In this document: piece by piece, positions 17,974 through 28,199 of the stretch
How the letters are laid out: each line of letters starts with the position of its first letter
Numbering within the stretch: position 1 is the stretch's first letter
Assembly: GCA_003280025.1 (NCBI GenBank)
Contig: QCGD01000003.1
Span: 62,001 to 126,000, forward strand
Source: Prochlorococcus sp. AG-363-P06
GTDB taxonomy: Bacteria; Cyanobacteriota; Cyanobacteriia; PCC-6307; Cyanobiaceae
DNA length: 64,000 bases
Reading direction: 5' to 3'
The notes under the pieces: generated by a model
What the model saw: only the letters and a program-made list of their open reading frames with translations
What the model was told of the DNA's origin: nothing
Databases searched by the model: none
Translations under genes and position numbers: made by a program

Positions 17974-18723
17974 TTAAATACTCATCCCACCATCAATACT
18001 GATTGTTTGCCCTGTTATATAACTTCCAGCATTACTTGATACTAAGAACGATACTAAGTTAGCAATTTGAGAACAACTTCCGAGTCTTTTTAATGGGATG
18101 GCTTTTACAATCTCTTCAGTATTAAGTTTTTCAGTCATTTCTGTTTCTATGAAACCAGGAGCTATTGCATTAACATTAATACCTCTAGAAGCAAATTCTT
18201 TAGCGCAAGTTTTTGTAAACCCAATAACTCCAGCTTTCGCTGCAGAATAATTTGCTTGTCCAGGATTTCCAATTATTCCAACAACAGATGAAATATTTAC
18301 GATATTACCGCTTCTTTTTTTCATCATGAATTTAGAAGCATATTTTGTACAAAGAAAAACTCCTTTTAAATTTGTATTAAGTACTTCGTCCCATTGTTCT
18401 GATTTCATTCTCATCAAAAGACCATCTCTCGTTATCCCAGCATTATTGACAAGAATATCAATAGATCCATTGATTTTTATAATTTCGTCAAAAGCTGAGC
18501 TAACTGCATCCTCTTTTGAAACATCAAATTTTAATTTATGCGCTTTACCTCCATTATTCTTTATTGAATTCACCACCTCTTCAGCTTTTTCATCAGAGGA
18601 GGAATAATTTATAAAAACTTCTGCGCCAAGTTTACTTAGTTCCATAGCAATTTCCTTGCCAATTCCTCTGCTAGCTCCTGTAATTAAAGCAACTTTCCCT
18701 TCTAAAGATTCTGTATTCGACAT
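17974..18723 (-). CDS. fabG: 3-oxoacyl-[acyl-carrier-protein] reductase
   Basis: NADPH-dependent reduction of beta-ketoacyl-ACP in fatty acid synthesis. Short-chain dehydrogenase fold: the nucleotide-binding TGASRGIG near residue 15, NNAGITRDGLLMRM near 91, the catalytic serine in VNISSVVG and Tyr/Lys in NYSAAKAG. The C-terminus SYITGQTISIDGGMSI is diagnostic of FabG. Length 249 is normal. It is convergent with the small membrane protein gene with zero bases between stop codons and divergent from ispD. Confidence 0.95.
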   Translation of the reverse strand: MSNTESLEGKVALITGASRGIGKEIAMELSKLGAEVFINYSSSDEKAEEVVNSIKNNGGKAHKLKFDVSKEDAVSSAFDEIIKINGSIDILVNNAGITRDGLLMRMKSEQWDEVLNTNLKGVFLCTKYASKFMMKKRSGNIVNISSVVGIIGNPGQANYSAAKAGVIGFTKTCAKEFASRGINVNAIAPGFIETEMTEKLNTEEIVKAIPLKRLGSCSQIANLVSFLVSSNAGSYITGQTISIDGGMSI

Positions 18724-18816
18724 TTTTAAATTTTTATAATTTAAAATCGTAGTACTAATTGTGCAAAGATATTGCTTTTATTTATAATTATCTAGAAATT
18801 ATTAAGTCAAATTGTT

Positions 18817-19494
18817 GTGCACTTGTTAATACCCGCTGCAGGTAGTGGCAGCAGAATGAAAGCTGGGAAAAATAAATTATTAATAGAATTGGAAGGAGAG
18901 TCTCTGATTTATTGGACTCTGAAATCTATATTCTCTGCAAGTTCAATAAGTTGGGTAGGAATAATAGGTCAACCAAAAGATAAAGAATTATTATTAAATT
19001 CAGTAAAGAATTTTTCAAATCAAGTTAAATGGATAAATGGTGGAGAGACTAGGCAAGAATCAGTTTTTAATGGTTTAAATTCACTCCCGAAAGATGCTAA
19101 AAAAGTTTTAATTCATGATGGTGCTAGATGTTTAATTAATCCAGAATTAATTAACAAATGTGCTGCAGAATTAGAAAAAAATGAAGCTGTTATTTTGGCT
19201 ACTAAAGTTACAGATACGATAAAGATTGTTGATAATAAAGGTTTTATTAAAGAAACACCAAATAGACAATATTTGTGGGCGGCTCAAACTCCTCAGGGTT
19301 TTTTAGTTGATAGTCTAAAAAAAGCCCATAAAATTGCAATTGATAAGAATTGGATTGTGACTGATGATGCCTCATTATTTGAAATGCTGAATTGGAAAGT
19401 AAAAATTATTGAAGGAAATTATTCAAATATAAAGGTTACATCCCCAATAGATCTGAAAATTGCGAAACTGTTTCTAAAAGATTCCTATACATAA
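18817..19494 (+). CDS. ispD: 2-C-methyl-D-erythritol 4-phosphate cytidylyltransferase
   Basis: Third enzyme of the MEP isoprenoid pathway, making CDP-methylerythritol, needed here for chlorophyll phytyl, carotenoids and quinones. The N-terminal CTP loop is [17 protein letters not shown] (residues 6-22), followed by [13 protein letters not shown] near 75, IHDGARCLI near 103 and VTDDASLFE near 186, all family motifs. The start is GTG at 18817, fixed by the position of the conserved N-terminus. The 3' end overlaps the convergent carboxypeptidase gene by 10 bp. Confidence 0.95.
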   Translation: MHLLIPAAGSGSRMKAGKNKLLIELEGESLIYWTLKSIFSASSISWVGIIGQPKDKELLLNSVKNFSNQVKWINGGETRQESVFNGLNSLPKDAKKVLIHDGARCLINPELINKCAAELEKNEAVILATKVTDTIKIVDNKGFIKETPNRQYLWAAQTPQGFLVDSLKKAHKIAIDKNWIVTDDASLFEMLNWKVKIIEGNYSNIKVTSPIDLKIAKLFLKDSYT

Positions 19495-20357
19495 GGGATA
19501 TGAATACTAAGAATGCCATCATCACCATTTAGTGTGGCATCATATCCTAGAGGAATGCAAGCATTACCAGATATATGTCCAATAGGCAGGTCAAAAAGGA
19601 TAGGAAAATTAAATTCTTTAAGTCTTTCCATTAAAAGTTTTTTTAATAAATCTTTCCATTCGGGAGTGCAAATATCAGCAGAAAAACTTCCGAATCCAAT
19701 TCCTGCAATTTCAGAAAATATTTTGGTCATTCTTAGATAAGTCAACATTCGATCAATTTTATAAATATCTTCATTGATATCCTCAAATATTATTATTTTC
19801 CCTCTGACATTTGGGAAGTGATCAGTACCAATTAAAAAAGTTGCAATAGTTAGATTAGAAACAATTATTTCTCCTTGCGCTTTTCCTTCTTTTAAAGGGA
19901 TCCCATGAATTTCCTCAACATACCCTTCAAAAAGTAAATTTCTTAACCTTTTAAGACTCCATTCTGGTTCTTTGGAAAGACTTGTAACCATAGGCCCATG
20001 AATAGAACCCAAATATCCTTGAGAATATTTGGAAAGTAATAAAGAACATGTATCAGAGAATCCAAGCATTAAGCCATTTTCCCAAGATGGATCTTTTTCT
20101 AGAAGCCTCGCTGCCCCCCAACCTCCTTTTGCAAAAATGATGAGTTTGCTATTTTGAGCTTTCTCAAGTGCTTCAAATCTTGTCTGATCATCTCCAGCAA
20201 AATAACCAAATCTTTTTGATAAAGAATTTTGTTGATTAATTTCTAAACCCCATTTTTTTAAAATTTCTAAGCCTTTTGTTAAATCATCTTCTTTATCAAT
20301 AAAGGAGCTGGGAGCTAAAACATCTATTCTATCTCCTTTCTTTAATTTAACTAACAT
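19485..20357 (-). CDS. LD-carboxypeptidase / MccF-like peptidase (family S66)
   Basis: Cytoplasmic serine peptidase related to LdcA, which trims the terminal D-alanine from murein tetrapeptides for recycling, and to MccF. The nucleophile serine lies in GFSDTCSLL near residue 105, just after [12 protein letters not shown]; the conserved SIHGPMVTS follows. The glutamate and histidine of the triad fit [15 protein letters not shown] and [15 protein letters not shown]. Length 290 is typical. Peptidoglycan recycling is the likely role, but an MccF-like detoxifying function cannot be excluded. It lies 10 bp downstream of ubiA on the same strand. Confidence 0.88.
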   Translation of the reverse strand: MLVKLKKGDRIDVLAPSSFIDKEDDLTKGLEILKKWGLEINQQNSLSKRFGYFAGDDQTRFEALEKAQNSKLIIFAKGGWGAARLLEKDPSWENGLMLGFSDTCSLLLSKYSQGYLGSIHGPMVTSLSKEPEWSLKRLRNLLFEGYVEEIHGIPLKEGKAQGEIIVSNLTIATFLIGTDHFPNVRGKIIIFEDINEDIYKIDRMLTYLRMTKIFSEIAGIGFGSFSADICTPEWKDLLKKLLMERLKEFNFPILFDLPIGHISGNACIPLGYDATLNGDDGILSIHIPYV

Positions 20358-20367
20358 GATTAAGAAT

Positions 20368-21255
20368 TTATGATGCGATGATAATGCCTAATAAAATCAA
20401 CCCTCCATAAATTGATTGGTTTTTGAAATGATTACCAATGTTTTTAATGTATTGCTTATTTTCAGGAAATACTTTAAGAATATCTTTTTGCATGAAGAAT
20501 GCTGTTATTAGCAGAATTGGCCAAAAAATAAAATTTACTTGATTAAGAAAACCACATATTGCAAGAAAAGCAGAAGTTAAAAAATAACAAATTTGTATAG
20601 TTATTTTCGTATTGTTTTTTAGATTGACAGCAGAACTGTTTATACCAATTTCAAGATCATATTTTTTATCAGCAAGAGCATAGACCGTATCAAAACCAAA
20701 TGTCCAGAAAATTGTGGCGAGCCAACAACACAATAAAACAAGGCTCTTTAAGTTACCTTCATTAGCCGCCCAAGGGATTAAAACTGCAAAACCCCAGCAA
20801 ATTGATAAGATTAATTGAGGATATTTAAACCATCTTTTTGAGGAAGGATAGATTAATATTATTGGCAATGCTAAAAAAGCAAGGGCAATAGAAAGGATTC
20901 GCCCTTTTTCTGGAAGTGACAAGGTTAAAAAGAAGCTACATAGAATTAAAAATAAAAGAATTAAATAAGCTGTTTTTAGACCAATTTTATTTGCAGCTAG
21001 AGGTCTGTTTTGAGTTCTTATGACTTTTTGATCTATTTTTTTATCCCAAATATCATTCACTACACAGCCTAACCCACTAACTAATAATCCTCCGAAGATT
21101 ATTTTTAACAATAGATCAATATTTGGATTGGATCCCGGAGTCAAATATAAACTCCATCCCGCGGGAATAAGTAAAATAAGCCTACCGGTAGGCTTATCCC
21201 ATCTTAATAATTCAAAAAAACTATTTAATTTTAATTGCAAGACTTTTCTCTGCAC
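20368..21255 (-). CDS. ubiA: 4-hydroxybenzoate polyprenyltransferase (UbiA family)
   Basis: Membrane prenyltransferase that attaches a polyprenyl chain to 4-hydroxybenzoate, in cyanobacteria an early step towards plastoquinone. About eight to nine helices in 295 residues. The two Asp-rich motifs are NDIWDKKIDQKVIRTQNRPL (residues 67-86) and DTVYALADKKYDLEIG near 195. The start is GTG at 21255, with the conserved FELLRWDKPTGRLI segment following. Divergent from ppx; upstream of the LD-carboxypeptidase in a possible two-gene unit. Confidence 0.92.
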   Translation of the reverse strand: MQRKVLQLKLNSFFELLRWDKPTGRLILLIPAGWSLYLTPGSNPNIDLLLKIIFGGLLVSGLGCVVNDIWDKKIDQKVIRTQNRPLAANKIGLKTAYLILLFLILCSFFLTLSLPEKGRILSIALAFLALPIILIYPSSKRWFKYPQLILSICWGFAVLIPWAANEGNLKSLVLLCCWLATIFWTFGFDTVYALADKKYDLEIGINSSAVNLKNNTKITIQICYFLTSAFLAICGFLNQVNFIFWPILLITAFFMQKDILKVFPENKQYIKNIGNHFKNQSIYGGLILLGIIIAS

Positions 21256-21374
21256 AGGATCTATATTTCATAACTGTAAATAATTTTACTAGGATTTAGA
21301 GAATTCTATAATTTAATAATCAATCTTAAGTATATTAATTAATGGATTTATAATATATATTTCTTAGAGAAAAA

Positions 21375-22970
21375 ATGATAGACAAAAAAGAATCAATTAG
21401 TTCTCAAGAAAAAGATATTTTAGTTGCTGCAATTGATATTGGAACTAACTCTACACACCTTTTGATTGCAGAAATTAATTTAGCTTTAAAATCATTTTCA
21501 ATAAAATTTACTGATAAATCTACAACCCGCCTTGGAGAAAGAGATGAAGAAGGAAATCTTAACGATGAAGCAATTAATAGGGTTTTAGTTACTCTGAGGC
21601 GATTTAAGGAGTATTGCGAAAGTAATGGTGTAAATCAAATAGTAACTGCAGCAACAAGTGCTGTTAGAGAAGCTCCCAACGGCCAAGATTTTTTAAAAAG
21701 AGTACTAAATGAAACTGGTATAAAAATAGAATTGATAAGTGGTTCTGAAGAAGCCAGATTGATTTACCTTGGAGTATTGTCTGGAATGGCTTTTAAAAAT
21801 GAGTCTTATGTAATTATTGATATTGGGGGAGGATCTACAGAGTTAATACTTGCAGATAATAAAGATGCAATAGCTCTCACAAGTTCAAGAGTTGGGGCGG
21901 TTAGACTTAAGAATGATTTTCTAAATAGTGAACAAATAAACATAGATAGATCTACTTTTTTAAAGACTTTTATTCAAGGTTCTCTAGAACCAGCGGTTCG
22001 AAAAATTCAAAGGAGATTAAAAGATGATAAGCCTGTTACTCTGATTGCAACAAGTGGGACTGCGAATTCATTAGGTAATTTGATTTTAAATGATCTAGGA
22101 CAAAAAAAACAAAAGATGCATGGTTATAAATTTAAAAAAGAAAGTTTGACTAATTTATTGGAAAAATTAATTAAAATGCCAATTTCTGAAATCAGCAAAA
22201 TACCATCATTGAGTCAAAGAAGAGCAGAAATAATTATTCCAGGCGCATTGATATTAAATACGTCAATGGAGATGTTAAATTTTAATGAATTAACTATTAG
22301 TGAGAGGGCATTAAGGGAGGGCTTAGTAGTTGATTGGATGCTTCGCAAAGGGATAATAAAAAATGAATTTAATATTCAAAGTAATATTAGGAGAACTACC
22401 ATAGTTCATCAGGCAACCAAGTTTGGAGTTGATAAGGAAAGATCTAATAAAGTGATCAATATTGCTTTTCAAATTTATGATCAAACTAAAAATATTTTTC
22501 ATAACTATACTGATTCCAAAGCCAAAGAACTTCTTTGGGCAGCTTGTAATCTCTATAATTGTGGAAAATATGTAAATATAAGTTCCTTCCACAAGCATTC
22601 TTGGTACCTAATCAAAAATTGTGATTTATTAGGATATTCTCAAGCTGAAACCAATATGATTGCTTCGATTGCCAGATATCATAGAAAGACGTTGCCAAAG
22701 AAAAGACATGAATCCTGGCAAAATTTAATTTGCAAAGAAGATAAAACATTAGTAATTGATATGTCCTTGATTTTAAGATTGGCGGCTTCTCTTGATCAAA
22801 GACCAGAAAACCTAATATCATCGGTAGAAATGAAATTAAAAAACAATATTATTTCAATTGAACTTGTACCTTTTAATAAAAAACATGATCTTCTTCTTGA
22901 AAAATGGAACTTAGAGTTGTGCCGTAATGTGGTTAAAGAATTAAAAGATTTAGAGCTAAAAGTTTTTTAG
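21375..22970 (+). CDS. ppx: exopolyphosphatase (Ppx/GppA family)
   Basis: Releases orthophosphate from polyphosphate, or hydrolyses pppGpp in GppA members. The N-terminal ASKHA ATPase fold shows AIDIGTNSTHLLIAEI near residue 19, VTAATSAVREAPNG near 95, SGSEEARLIYLGV near 130 and DIGGGSTELILA near 156. The C-terminal half (about 310-531) is the helical HD-like domain found in long Ppx proteins, with YHRKTLPKKRH near 435. Full length of 531 residues favours exopolyphosphatase; relevant to phosphate storage in oligotrophic water. Its 3' end overlaps the convergent RodZ-like gene by 4 bp. Confidence 0.93.
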   Translation: MIDKKESISSQEKDILVAAIDIGTNSTHLLIAEINLALKSFSIKFTDKSTTRLGERDEEGNLNDEAINRVLVTLRRFKEYCESNGVNQIVTAATSAVREAPNGQDFLKRVLNETGIKIELISGSEEARLIYLGVLSGMAFKNESYVIIDIGGGSTELILADNKDAIALTSSRVGAVRLKNDFLNSEQINIDRSTFLKTFIQGSLEPAVRKIQRRLKDDKPVTLIATSGTANSLGNLILNDLGQKKQKMHGYKFKKESLTNLLEKLIKMPISEISKIPSLSQRRAEIIIPGALILNTSMEMLNFNELTISERALREGLVVDWMLRKGIIKNEFNIQSNIRRTTIVHQATKFGVDKERSNKVINIAFQIYDQTKNIFHNYTDSKAKELLWAACNLYNCGKYVNISSFHKHSWYLIKNCDLLGYSQAETNMIASIARYHRKTLPKKRHESWQNLICKEDKTLVIDMSLILRLAASLDQRPENLISSVEMKLKNNIISIELVPFNKKHDLLLEKWNLELCRNVVKELKDLELKVF

Positions 22971-23458
22971 TTTTTGTTAATAACTTCTTGTTTTGGAGTT
23001 TGATTAAAAAAAGATTCTGAAACGAAATTGAAAAGTAAAGATGAAGCAAATAGTCCAAAAAAACCAGAAATTAAAACAAATATTCCAAACCCTACTGGAT
23101 TATGATTCTTTATTTGTTTATTCTCCTTAGAGGTATTCGAAACTTCTTCAACAATTTTTTCAATTTTCACTTCTTTCTTTGTGGAATTAAATTCGCCCAT
23201 TATAAATTCTGTATCAAGTTTAAGTTTATCTGAAATCCTACGAACCATTGCTTTGACAAAAACTTCTTCAGGTAATTCGTCCTTATTTCCATCTTCAAGT
23301 GCCTTAAGTTGGTGCGCTCCAATTTTTAGATTAGAAGCTAATTCTTCAAGAGTTTCATTTCTACTTAATCTAGCTTCTTTAATAAGATTACCAATTCTTA
23401 TCAAAGAGGAATTTTCATTTGAATTGACGTTTTGAGTATAAGATTTTCTTTCTTTCAA
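22967..23458 (-). CDS. RodZ-like HTH and single-span membrane protein
   Basis: A 163-residue protein with an N-terminal XRE/HTH_25-type helix-turn-helix (IGNLIKEARLSRNETLEELA at 22-41, then LKALEDGN) and one membrane segment near residues 122-146. This cytoplasmic-HTH plus single-span layout is that of RodZ, which links MreB to the membrane; the large periplasmic domain of RodZ is missing. It could instead be a membrane-tethered regulator. The start is TTG at 23458. It lies 56 bp downstream of cobM on the same strand. Confidence 0.75.
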   Translation of the reverse strand: MKERKSYTQNVNSNENSSLIRIGNLIKEARLSRNETLEELASNLKIGAHQLKALEDGNKDELPEEVFVKAMVRRISDKLKLDTEFIMGEFNSTKKEVKIEKIVEEVSNTSKENKQIKNHNPVGFGIFVLISGFFGLFASSLLFNFVSESFFNQTPKQEVINKN

Positions 23459-23514
23459 AGGAATTTAATTTTCCCCAATTATAGTGAGATATATTTATAT
23501 ATCAACTTTTAAAA

Positions 23515-24270
23515 TTATTTAGATCTAAATAGATGTTTATATGATGGATTATATAGATTAGACCTATTTGCAGAATTACTAATAGCTGGACTAATAATAT
23601 AAATAGTTGTTCTAATTAGTTTTTTCTCCAGGGTGAATTTTTCCATATCTTTTAATTCAATTAAAGATGTCCATCCATCATCCCAAGATACTCTATATCC
23701 AACTATAACTTTGGTATCTGGGGGATAAAATTCCAATAAAGTTTCTTGAGCACTTTTTATATGCCTAGCACTTAAGTAAAGACATAAAGAGGAATTGTGT
23801 TTCGCAAGATCTTTAAGAGATTCTTTCTCCGGCATACCTGTTCTGCCTCCTGCCCTTGTTAATATTATGGTTTGAGTTATCTCAGGAATTGTTAGTTCAG
23901 CCTCTTGATATGCTGCTGCAATCTGGAAAGCACTAACACCAGGGATAACTTCGGTTCCAATTTTGTTTCGCTTTAAAATTTCTATTTGTTCTCTTAATGC
24001 CCCAAAAAGGCATGGATCCCCATCTTGCAATCTTATAACAGTTTTACCTGCATTAAATTTTTCGATCATTATTGAGGTAATTTTCTCTAAGGTAAGTGAG
24101 CCTGTTTTGATTCTTTCAGCCCCCTCTTGAGAAAAATTTATAATCTTTTCTGGAATTAAAGAATCAGTCCAAATTATTACATCAGCAGATTCTATCTTTT
24201 TTAATGCTTTTATTGTTAATAAATCGGGATCACCTGGACCAACTCCAATAAAGGATATTTTTCTATCCAT
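23515..24270 (-). CDS. cobM: precorrin-4 C11-methyltransferase
   Basis: SAM-dependent methylation of precorrin-4 in the corrin ring pathway. The tetrapyrrole methylase fold is clear: [17 protein letters not shown] at the N-terminus (SAM loop), [19 protein letters not shown] near 78, and [20 protein letters not shown] near 103. [11 protein letters not shown] near 140 is typical of CobM. Length 251 is normal. The start overlaps lgt by 8 bp, so it is in an operon with petC, petA and lgt. The corrin product here is probably pseudocobalamin (inference from the genus). Confidence 0.94.
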   Translation of the reverse strand: MDRKISFIGVGPGDPDLLTIKALKKIESADVIIWTDSLIPEKIINFSQEGAERIKTGSLTLEKITSIMIEKFNAGKTVIRLQDGDPCLFGALREQIEILKRNKIGTEVIPGVSAFQIAAAYQEAELTIPEITQTIILTRAGGRTGMPEKESLKDLAKHNSSLCLYLSARHIKSAQETLLEFYPPDTKVIVGYRVSWDDGWTSLIELKDMEKFTLEKKLIRTTIYIISPAISNSANRSNLYNPSYKHLFRSK

Positions 24271-25156
24271 CCTTTCTTTTATTTATATTGTATGTTCTTA
24301 ATCTTAAAAAAAATATTCCAATTAATCCAGAAGAAAATAGAAAAATACTTATAAATTGGGCGATTCTTATTCCGTTATTACAAAAAGGCGGAAGACCCCC
24401 AAAACATAAAGGATCAGTTCTTAAAGCTTCAATCCAGAATCTTCCAAAACTATAACCAATTAAATAAATGCAACTAATCAAGCCAGGTCTAACAAAATTT
24501 GTTTTGCTCTGTTTTTTAAAAATAATAATCAAGATTATGAATATTAAAAAATTCCACAATGACTCATAAAGAAATGTTGGATGAAAGAATTCGTAAGTAA
24601 TAAATTCTATGGGTCTATTTTGTATAGGAATATATAATTTCCAAGGTAGATTTGTTGGTAATCCAAAAGCTTCGCTATTGAAAAAATTGCCCCATCTTCC
24701 AATTGATTGTCCAAGAATAATAGATGGAATTAAAATATCAATAAACGTTTTTAGATGAATATTTTTAGATTTGCAAAAAAAGATCGTAGATAATAATCCT
24801 CCAATTAGACCTCCATGGATTGCTATCCCTCCTTCCCAAATAGCAAGAAAAGAGGGGATTTGAATTGAGTTATTGAATAGTTCTAGAGAACTAAAAAAAT
24901 TATTACCACTATATTGTCTCCATTCGAAAATTACATAGTAAGCTCTTGCTCCAATGATTGAAAATGTTATTAATAGGGGTAAAAATTCACTAATATATAA
25001 GGGATCAATATTTCTTTCTTTTGCAAGCTTTTTAGAAATAAATAGGCCTATTAAGACTGATATAGATATTAGAAATCCATACCATCTAATACTTAGAAAG
25101 CCTAAATTTATAAATGTTTCTCCGGGGGATTGAATAAAAGCTTGATATATGAGCAT
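24263..25156 (-). CDS. lgt: prolipoprotein diacylglyceryl transferase
   Basis: Transfers diacylglycerol from phosphatidylglycerol to the lipobox cysteine, the first step of lipoprotein maturation. The polytopic protein of 297 residues has the Lgt signature [13 protein letters not shown] near residue 150, [10 protein letters not shown] near 117 and the [15 protein letters not shown] start region. Substrates in this window include the predicted lipoproteins at 2764 and 5168. It lies 11 bp after petA and overlaps cobM by 8 bp. Confidence 0.96.
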   Translation of the reverse strand: MLIYQAFIQSPGETFINLGFLSIRWYGFLISISVLIGLFISKKLAKERNIDPLYISEFLPLLITFSIIGARAYYVIFEWRQYSGNNFFSSLELFNNSIQIPSFLAIWEGGIAIHGGLIGGLLSTIFFCKSKNIHLKTFIDILIPSIILGQSIGRWGNFFNSEAFGLPTNLPWKLYIPIQNRPIEFITYEFFHPTFLYESLWNFLIFIILIIIFKKQSKTNFVRPGLISCIYLIGYSFGRFWIEALRTDPLCFGGLPPFCNNGIRIAQFISIFLFSSGLIGIFFLRLRTYNINKRKDG

Positions 25157-25167
25157 TTAAAGGATCT

Positions 25168-26121
25168 TTAAATTCCTTCAGCAGCCTGTACTTTTTCTAC
25201 TTGTTTTTTCTTCAATACTAAGAGTATTTGAGTTAGTCCAACACCAATGAAAAATGCAATTAAGCCAATAATTCTATAAGGACTTTGCAGTACAACCTCA
25301 GCATCTAATTGTCCAAACCCTCCAACGTTAGGATCATTTGTAAGAGGGTCTCCTGCATTTATTTTATCTTGCTCTTTTACTATTAGTTTAGGTCCAACAG
25401 GAACAGTCTCAGTAATTATTTCTCCATTCTCGTTCTCAATATTAATTTTATAGCTGCCATCTTCAATTTGTTCTATTGAATTAATTGTGCCTGTAGATGT
25501 GGAGGTGAATAGTACATTATTGCTTTTCTCTCCAGTTGGGTATACTTGACCTCTTCCTCTATTACCTCCGATATGTAATTGGTACTTTCCATAGTGATAT
25601 TCTTTATTTGTCGCAGGGTCGGGGGAAAGGACTGGGAAAACAATTTCTTTATTAGTATCTCCTGATAACGGGCCAACAATAATAATATTATCTTTATCTT
25701 CGCTGTAATTAGTAAAGTAAACACCCTCTGTTTCTTCTTTTATTTCATCAGTCCATCTTTCTTGCGGAGCTAATTTAAACCCATCAGGCAACATTACAAC
25801 CGCACCAACTTGTAAAGGCACCTCAGAACCATCAGCTCCTATTTCTTTTAAGTCATTACTGTACGGGATTTTTACAATAGCCTTGAAAACACTGTCAGCC
25901 CCAACTGATTGAGGTACCTCTGCAATGGTTGGCATCTGAGCAAGATGACAATTTGCACACACTATCTTACCTGTAGCTTCTCTAGGTGATTCATAATTTT
26001 GCTGTGCCCAAAATGGATAGGCAAAAGTTGTCTTTGGATAAAATAGAATACTTGAAATTAAGAATAAAGTGCAGAGCAAGAATGATGCTTGTTTCATGAT
26101 TTGATTTTTAAGATTTTTCAT
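25168..26121 (-). CDS. petA: apocytochrome f
   Basis: c-type heme subunit of the cytochrome b6f complex, passing electrons to plastocyanin or cytochrome c6. With the ATG at 26121 the protein is 317 residues. The signal peptide ends FAYPFWAQ, making Tyr35 the mature N-terminus and axial heme ligand; CANCH at residues 55-59 binds heme covalently. A single C-terminal membrane helix (about 281-300) with a stromal KKKQVEKV tail follows. An in-frame extension to 26202 exists but would run back through the petC 3' end and lacks a signal peptide; the ATG 4 bp after petC fits better. Confidence 0.96.
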   Translation of the reverse strand: MKNLKNQIMKQASFLLCTLFLISSILFYPKTTFAYPFWAQQNYESPREATGKIVCANCHLAQMPTIAEVPQSVGADSVFKAIVKIPYSNDLKEIGADGSEVPLQVGAVVMLPDGFKLAPQERWTDEIKEETEGVYFTNYSEDKDNIIIVGPLSGDTNKEIVFPVLSPDPATNKEYHYGKYQLHIGGNRGRGQVYPTGEKSNNVLFTSTSTGTINSIEQIEDGSYKINIENENGEIITETVPVGPKLIVKEQDKINAGDPLTNDPNVGGFGQLDAEVVLQSPYRIIGLIAFFIGVGLTQILLVLKKKQVEKVQAAEGI

Positions 26122-26125
26122 TTTT

Positions 26126-26662
26126 CTATGCCCACCAAGGGTTTTCATTAGTTCTGAAATCAGTTTCTGACCACTGTTTGACGAGTACAGCGTCATCATC
26201 AATATCTACATGAGCTAAGGCCAAAGATAAAGGTGCAGGTCCTCTTACTACCTTCCCATTTGAGTCATATTGACTGCCGTGGCAAGGACATATAAATTTA
26301 TTTGCACCACTATCCCAAGGAACTACACAACCTAAATGAGTACAAATAGCATTTAGACCAAATTCTCCAATTGCACCATCATCATTAACTATTAAATAAG
26401 TTGGATCTCCTTTAAGACCCTGGACTAAGCTTCTATCTCCTGCTTGATGTGTTGATAACCAGCCTGTCTTAGTAATTGGATTACCTAATTCATCTTTAGC
26501 AGAAGTTCCACCACTCCCACCACCAGCTCTCAAAGGCATGAAATAGTTTGCTACAGGATATAGAGCTCCTAAGGCAACACCAGTTGCAGTACCGAATGTA
26601 AGAAGATTCATAAATTGCCTTCGACCCATAGAGGGTACTTCATTGGAACTTAATTGAGTCAT
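26126..26662 (-). CDS. petC: cytochrome b6f Rieske iron-sulfur subunit
   Basis: Carries the [2Fe-2S] cluster that oxidises plastoquinol. The N-terminus has [13 protein letters not shown], a twin-arginine-type sequence leading into the single membrane anchor (about residues 20-42), then the glycine-rich hinge AGGGSGG. The cluster ligands are in [10 protein letters not shown] and CPCHGSQYD. Length 178 is normal. It is first in petC-petA-lgt-cobM and divergent from the DUF3067 gene. TatC, which would export it, is encoded about 400 bp away. Confidence 0.97.
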   Translation of the reverse strand: MTQLSSNEVPSMGRRQFMNLLTFGTATGVALGALYPVANYFMPLRAGGGSGGTSAKDELGNPITKTGWLSTHQAGDRSLVQGLKGDPTYLIVNDDGAIGEFGLNAICTHLGCVVPWDSGANKFICPCHGSQYDSNGKVVRGPAPLSLALAHVDIDDDAVLVKQWSETDFRTNENPWWA

Positions 26663-26784
26663 TCGATACTTGAAACAGTCATTTGTTACTTATTATGGAT
26701 CAGATAGCACTATTTCTGTTGCAAATAGATAGGACTTTTAATAATTTAAAGTAAAAGTTTTGAGTATTTTCTTTATTAATTAAT

Positions 26785-27102
26785 ATGAAACCATTGGTAG
26801 TAGATGAGGTCATACATTACTTAATTCATAGATGGGGTAAAAAATACGACTTTAGGCTTTTTAAAAGAGGAGAATATTTATATTTTCAAATGATGTGGGG
26901 TTTTCTTGGGCAAGAATCATTCCCTTTAAATGAAGTTGAATATAAAAAATCAATAGCAGATAAGATTGAAATACTTAATAGATGTGGTTACTCAGATGCT
27001 GTAAGGGAATGGCTAAAAGAAGTAAATTCAAGGCCAAGGTTAGGAAGAGCTGTTAGCTTGAAACTAAGTATTAATGAGAAGACGAAAGAGTTTTTGATTT
27101 AA
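26785..27102 (+). CDS. DUF3067 family protein
   Basis: A 105-residue soluble protein matching my memory of the DUF3067 family, conserved in cyanobacteria and plastids, of unknown function. Conserved-looking segments are RWGKKYDFRLFKRGEYLYFQ (residues 16-35), MWGFLGQESFPL and VREWLKEVNSRPRLGRAVS. No signal peptide or membrane span. It is divergent from petC and overlaps the convergent tatC by 32 bp, the longest overlap of real genes in this window. Confidence 0.8.
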   Translation: MKPLVVDEVIHYLIHRWGKKYDFRLFKRGEYLYFQMMWGFLGQESFPLNEVEYKKSIADKIEILNRCGYSDAVREWLKEVNSRPRLGRAVSLKLSINEKTKEFLI

Positions 27103-27829
27103 GATTCTCAGATATGTAAGTTAATCCAGTCCCTACAAAAAATAAAAATACTATCGATATTGATAGCAGTGACATTGTTAAAGGGTCTGTGGAAGGGGTA
27201 ATCACTGCAGATAATATAGCAGAAGAAATTACAACTATTTTCCAATTGGATAACATTTTTTCCGTAGTAATAATTCCAAGAGAACCAAGAATAAATTGTA
27301 AAACTGGCAATTGAAATGCAATTGCAGTACTAGACATTAATAAGAGTACGAAATCAAAATATCTTTCTATTGACCATGTGGGCTCAACTATATCAGCTCC
27401 AAAATTTATAAAGAAATTGATTGCAGCAGGAACCAATATCCACCAGGAAAAAAGTAAGCCTATAAAAAATAATAAACCTGATCCAAAGACGGCAGGTAAG
27501 ATAAGACTTTTTTCTTGTTTTGTTAATCCAGGGGAAATAAATAATATTATTTGATAAATAATATATGGGATAGAAACTATAAATCCGCTATATCCAGCAA
27601 CTTTGATAGCTACAAATAGAAACTCGCCAGGAGCAAGTTGGAGTAAATGTATATCATTCGCTGGGATTTCTAGAAAAGAAATTAAGGGTTTAATAATCAG
27701 AAAACTGAAAAATATTGAAATTAATATTGAATAAACTGAATTAAGTATTCTTTGTCTTAGCTCTTCCAAATGGTCGCTAAAACTCATCTGCTTAGAAAAT
27801 TTATTTTGACTTCCATCAATACTACTCAT
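27071..27829 (-). CDS. tatC: Sec-independent protein translocase TatC
   Basis: Core receptor of the twin-arginine pathway; recognises RR signal peptides such as those of PetC and the protein at 5168. The N-terminal cytoplasmic motif FSDHLEELRQRI precedes six membrane helices; conserved loop features include LAPGEFLFVAIKVA near 80 and GLTKQEKSLILPAVFGSGLL near 115. Length 252 is normal. TatA/TatB genes are not in the window. It lies 81 bp downstream of the small membrane protein at 27911. Confidence 0.95.
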   Translation of the reverse strand: MSSIDGSQNKFSKQMSFSDHLEELRQRILNSVYSILISIFFSFLIIKPLISFLEIPANDIHLLQLAPGEFLFVAIKVAGYSGFIVSIPYIIYQIILFISPGLTKQEKSLILPAVFGSGLLFFIGLLFSWWILVPAAINFFINFGADIVEPTWSIERYFDFVLLLMSSTAIAFQLPVLQFILGSLGIITTEKMLSNWKIVVISSAILSAVITPSTDPLTMSLLSISIVFLFFVGTGLTYISENLKSKTLSSSH

Positions 27830-27910
27830 ATTTAACTTTTTTACATTTTGAAAGATAATATTTAATAATTTATTTCTGAAAAAGTGTACTTATTTGTTTA
27901 GCTTTATATA

Positions 27911-28171
27911 TTACTTGCTTAACTTTGGTTTAGTTGGATCTGGCAATAAAAATGGAGGAGCATCATTTAAAGATGATTCACCATAAGTTTCATATTCTCT
28001 GTAACCACCCATTTTCCCATTCGTTTTCATTAAAGCACTTACGAAAGCAAGTAATAAAAAAACTGTTGGCGCCCCAATAATTAAAGCAGCTCCAAATAAA
28101 TAACCAATAATAAATTCCGGGAAAGTATGATTGCCTAAAAATTCATGTGTGCCCAAAAGAAAATCAAACAT
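27911..28171 (-). CDS. small conserved-type membrane protein, unknown function
   Basis: An 86-residue protein with one or two hydrophobic segments (about residues 20-50, FIIGYLFGAALIIGAPTVFL and onward) and a polar C-terminal tail rich in proline (NDAPPFLLPDPTKP). I do not recognise the family. It sits between the NFACT-like gene (28 bp upstream) and tatC on the same strand and has ordinary composition for the window, so it looks like a real gene. A thylakoid membrane role is possible but only from context. Confidence 0.68.
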   Translation of the reverse strand: MFDFLLGTHEFLGNHTFPEFIIGYLFGAALIIGAPTVFLLLAFVSALMKTNGKMGGYREYETYGESSLNDAPPFLLPDPTKPKLSK

Positions 28172-28199
28172 TTAATCTTAAAATTTTTTTTATTATAAA

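Noticed and set aside
25473-25724. 83-residue minus-strand frame inside petA
   Set aside because: Same strand but shifted frame within the strongly conserved cytochrome f gene; ordinary out-of-frame noise.
26122-26202. Upstream extension of petA by 27 codons
   Set aside because: It would overlap the petC coding end by 77 bp and places a charged stretch before the signal peptide; the ATG at 26121 is better.
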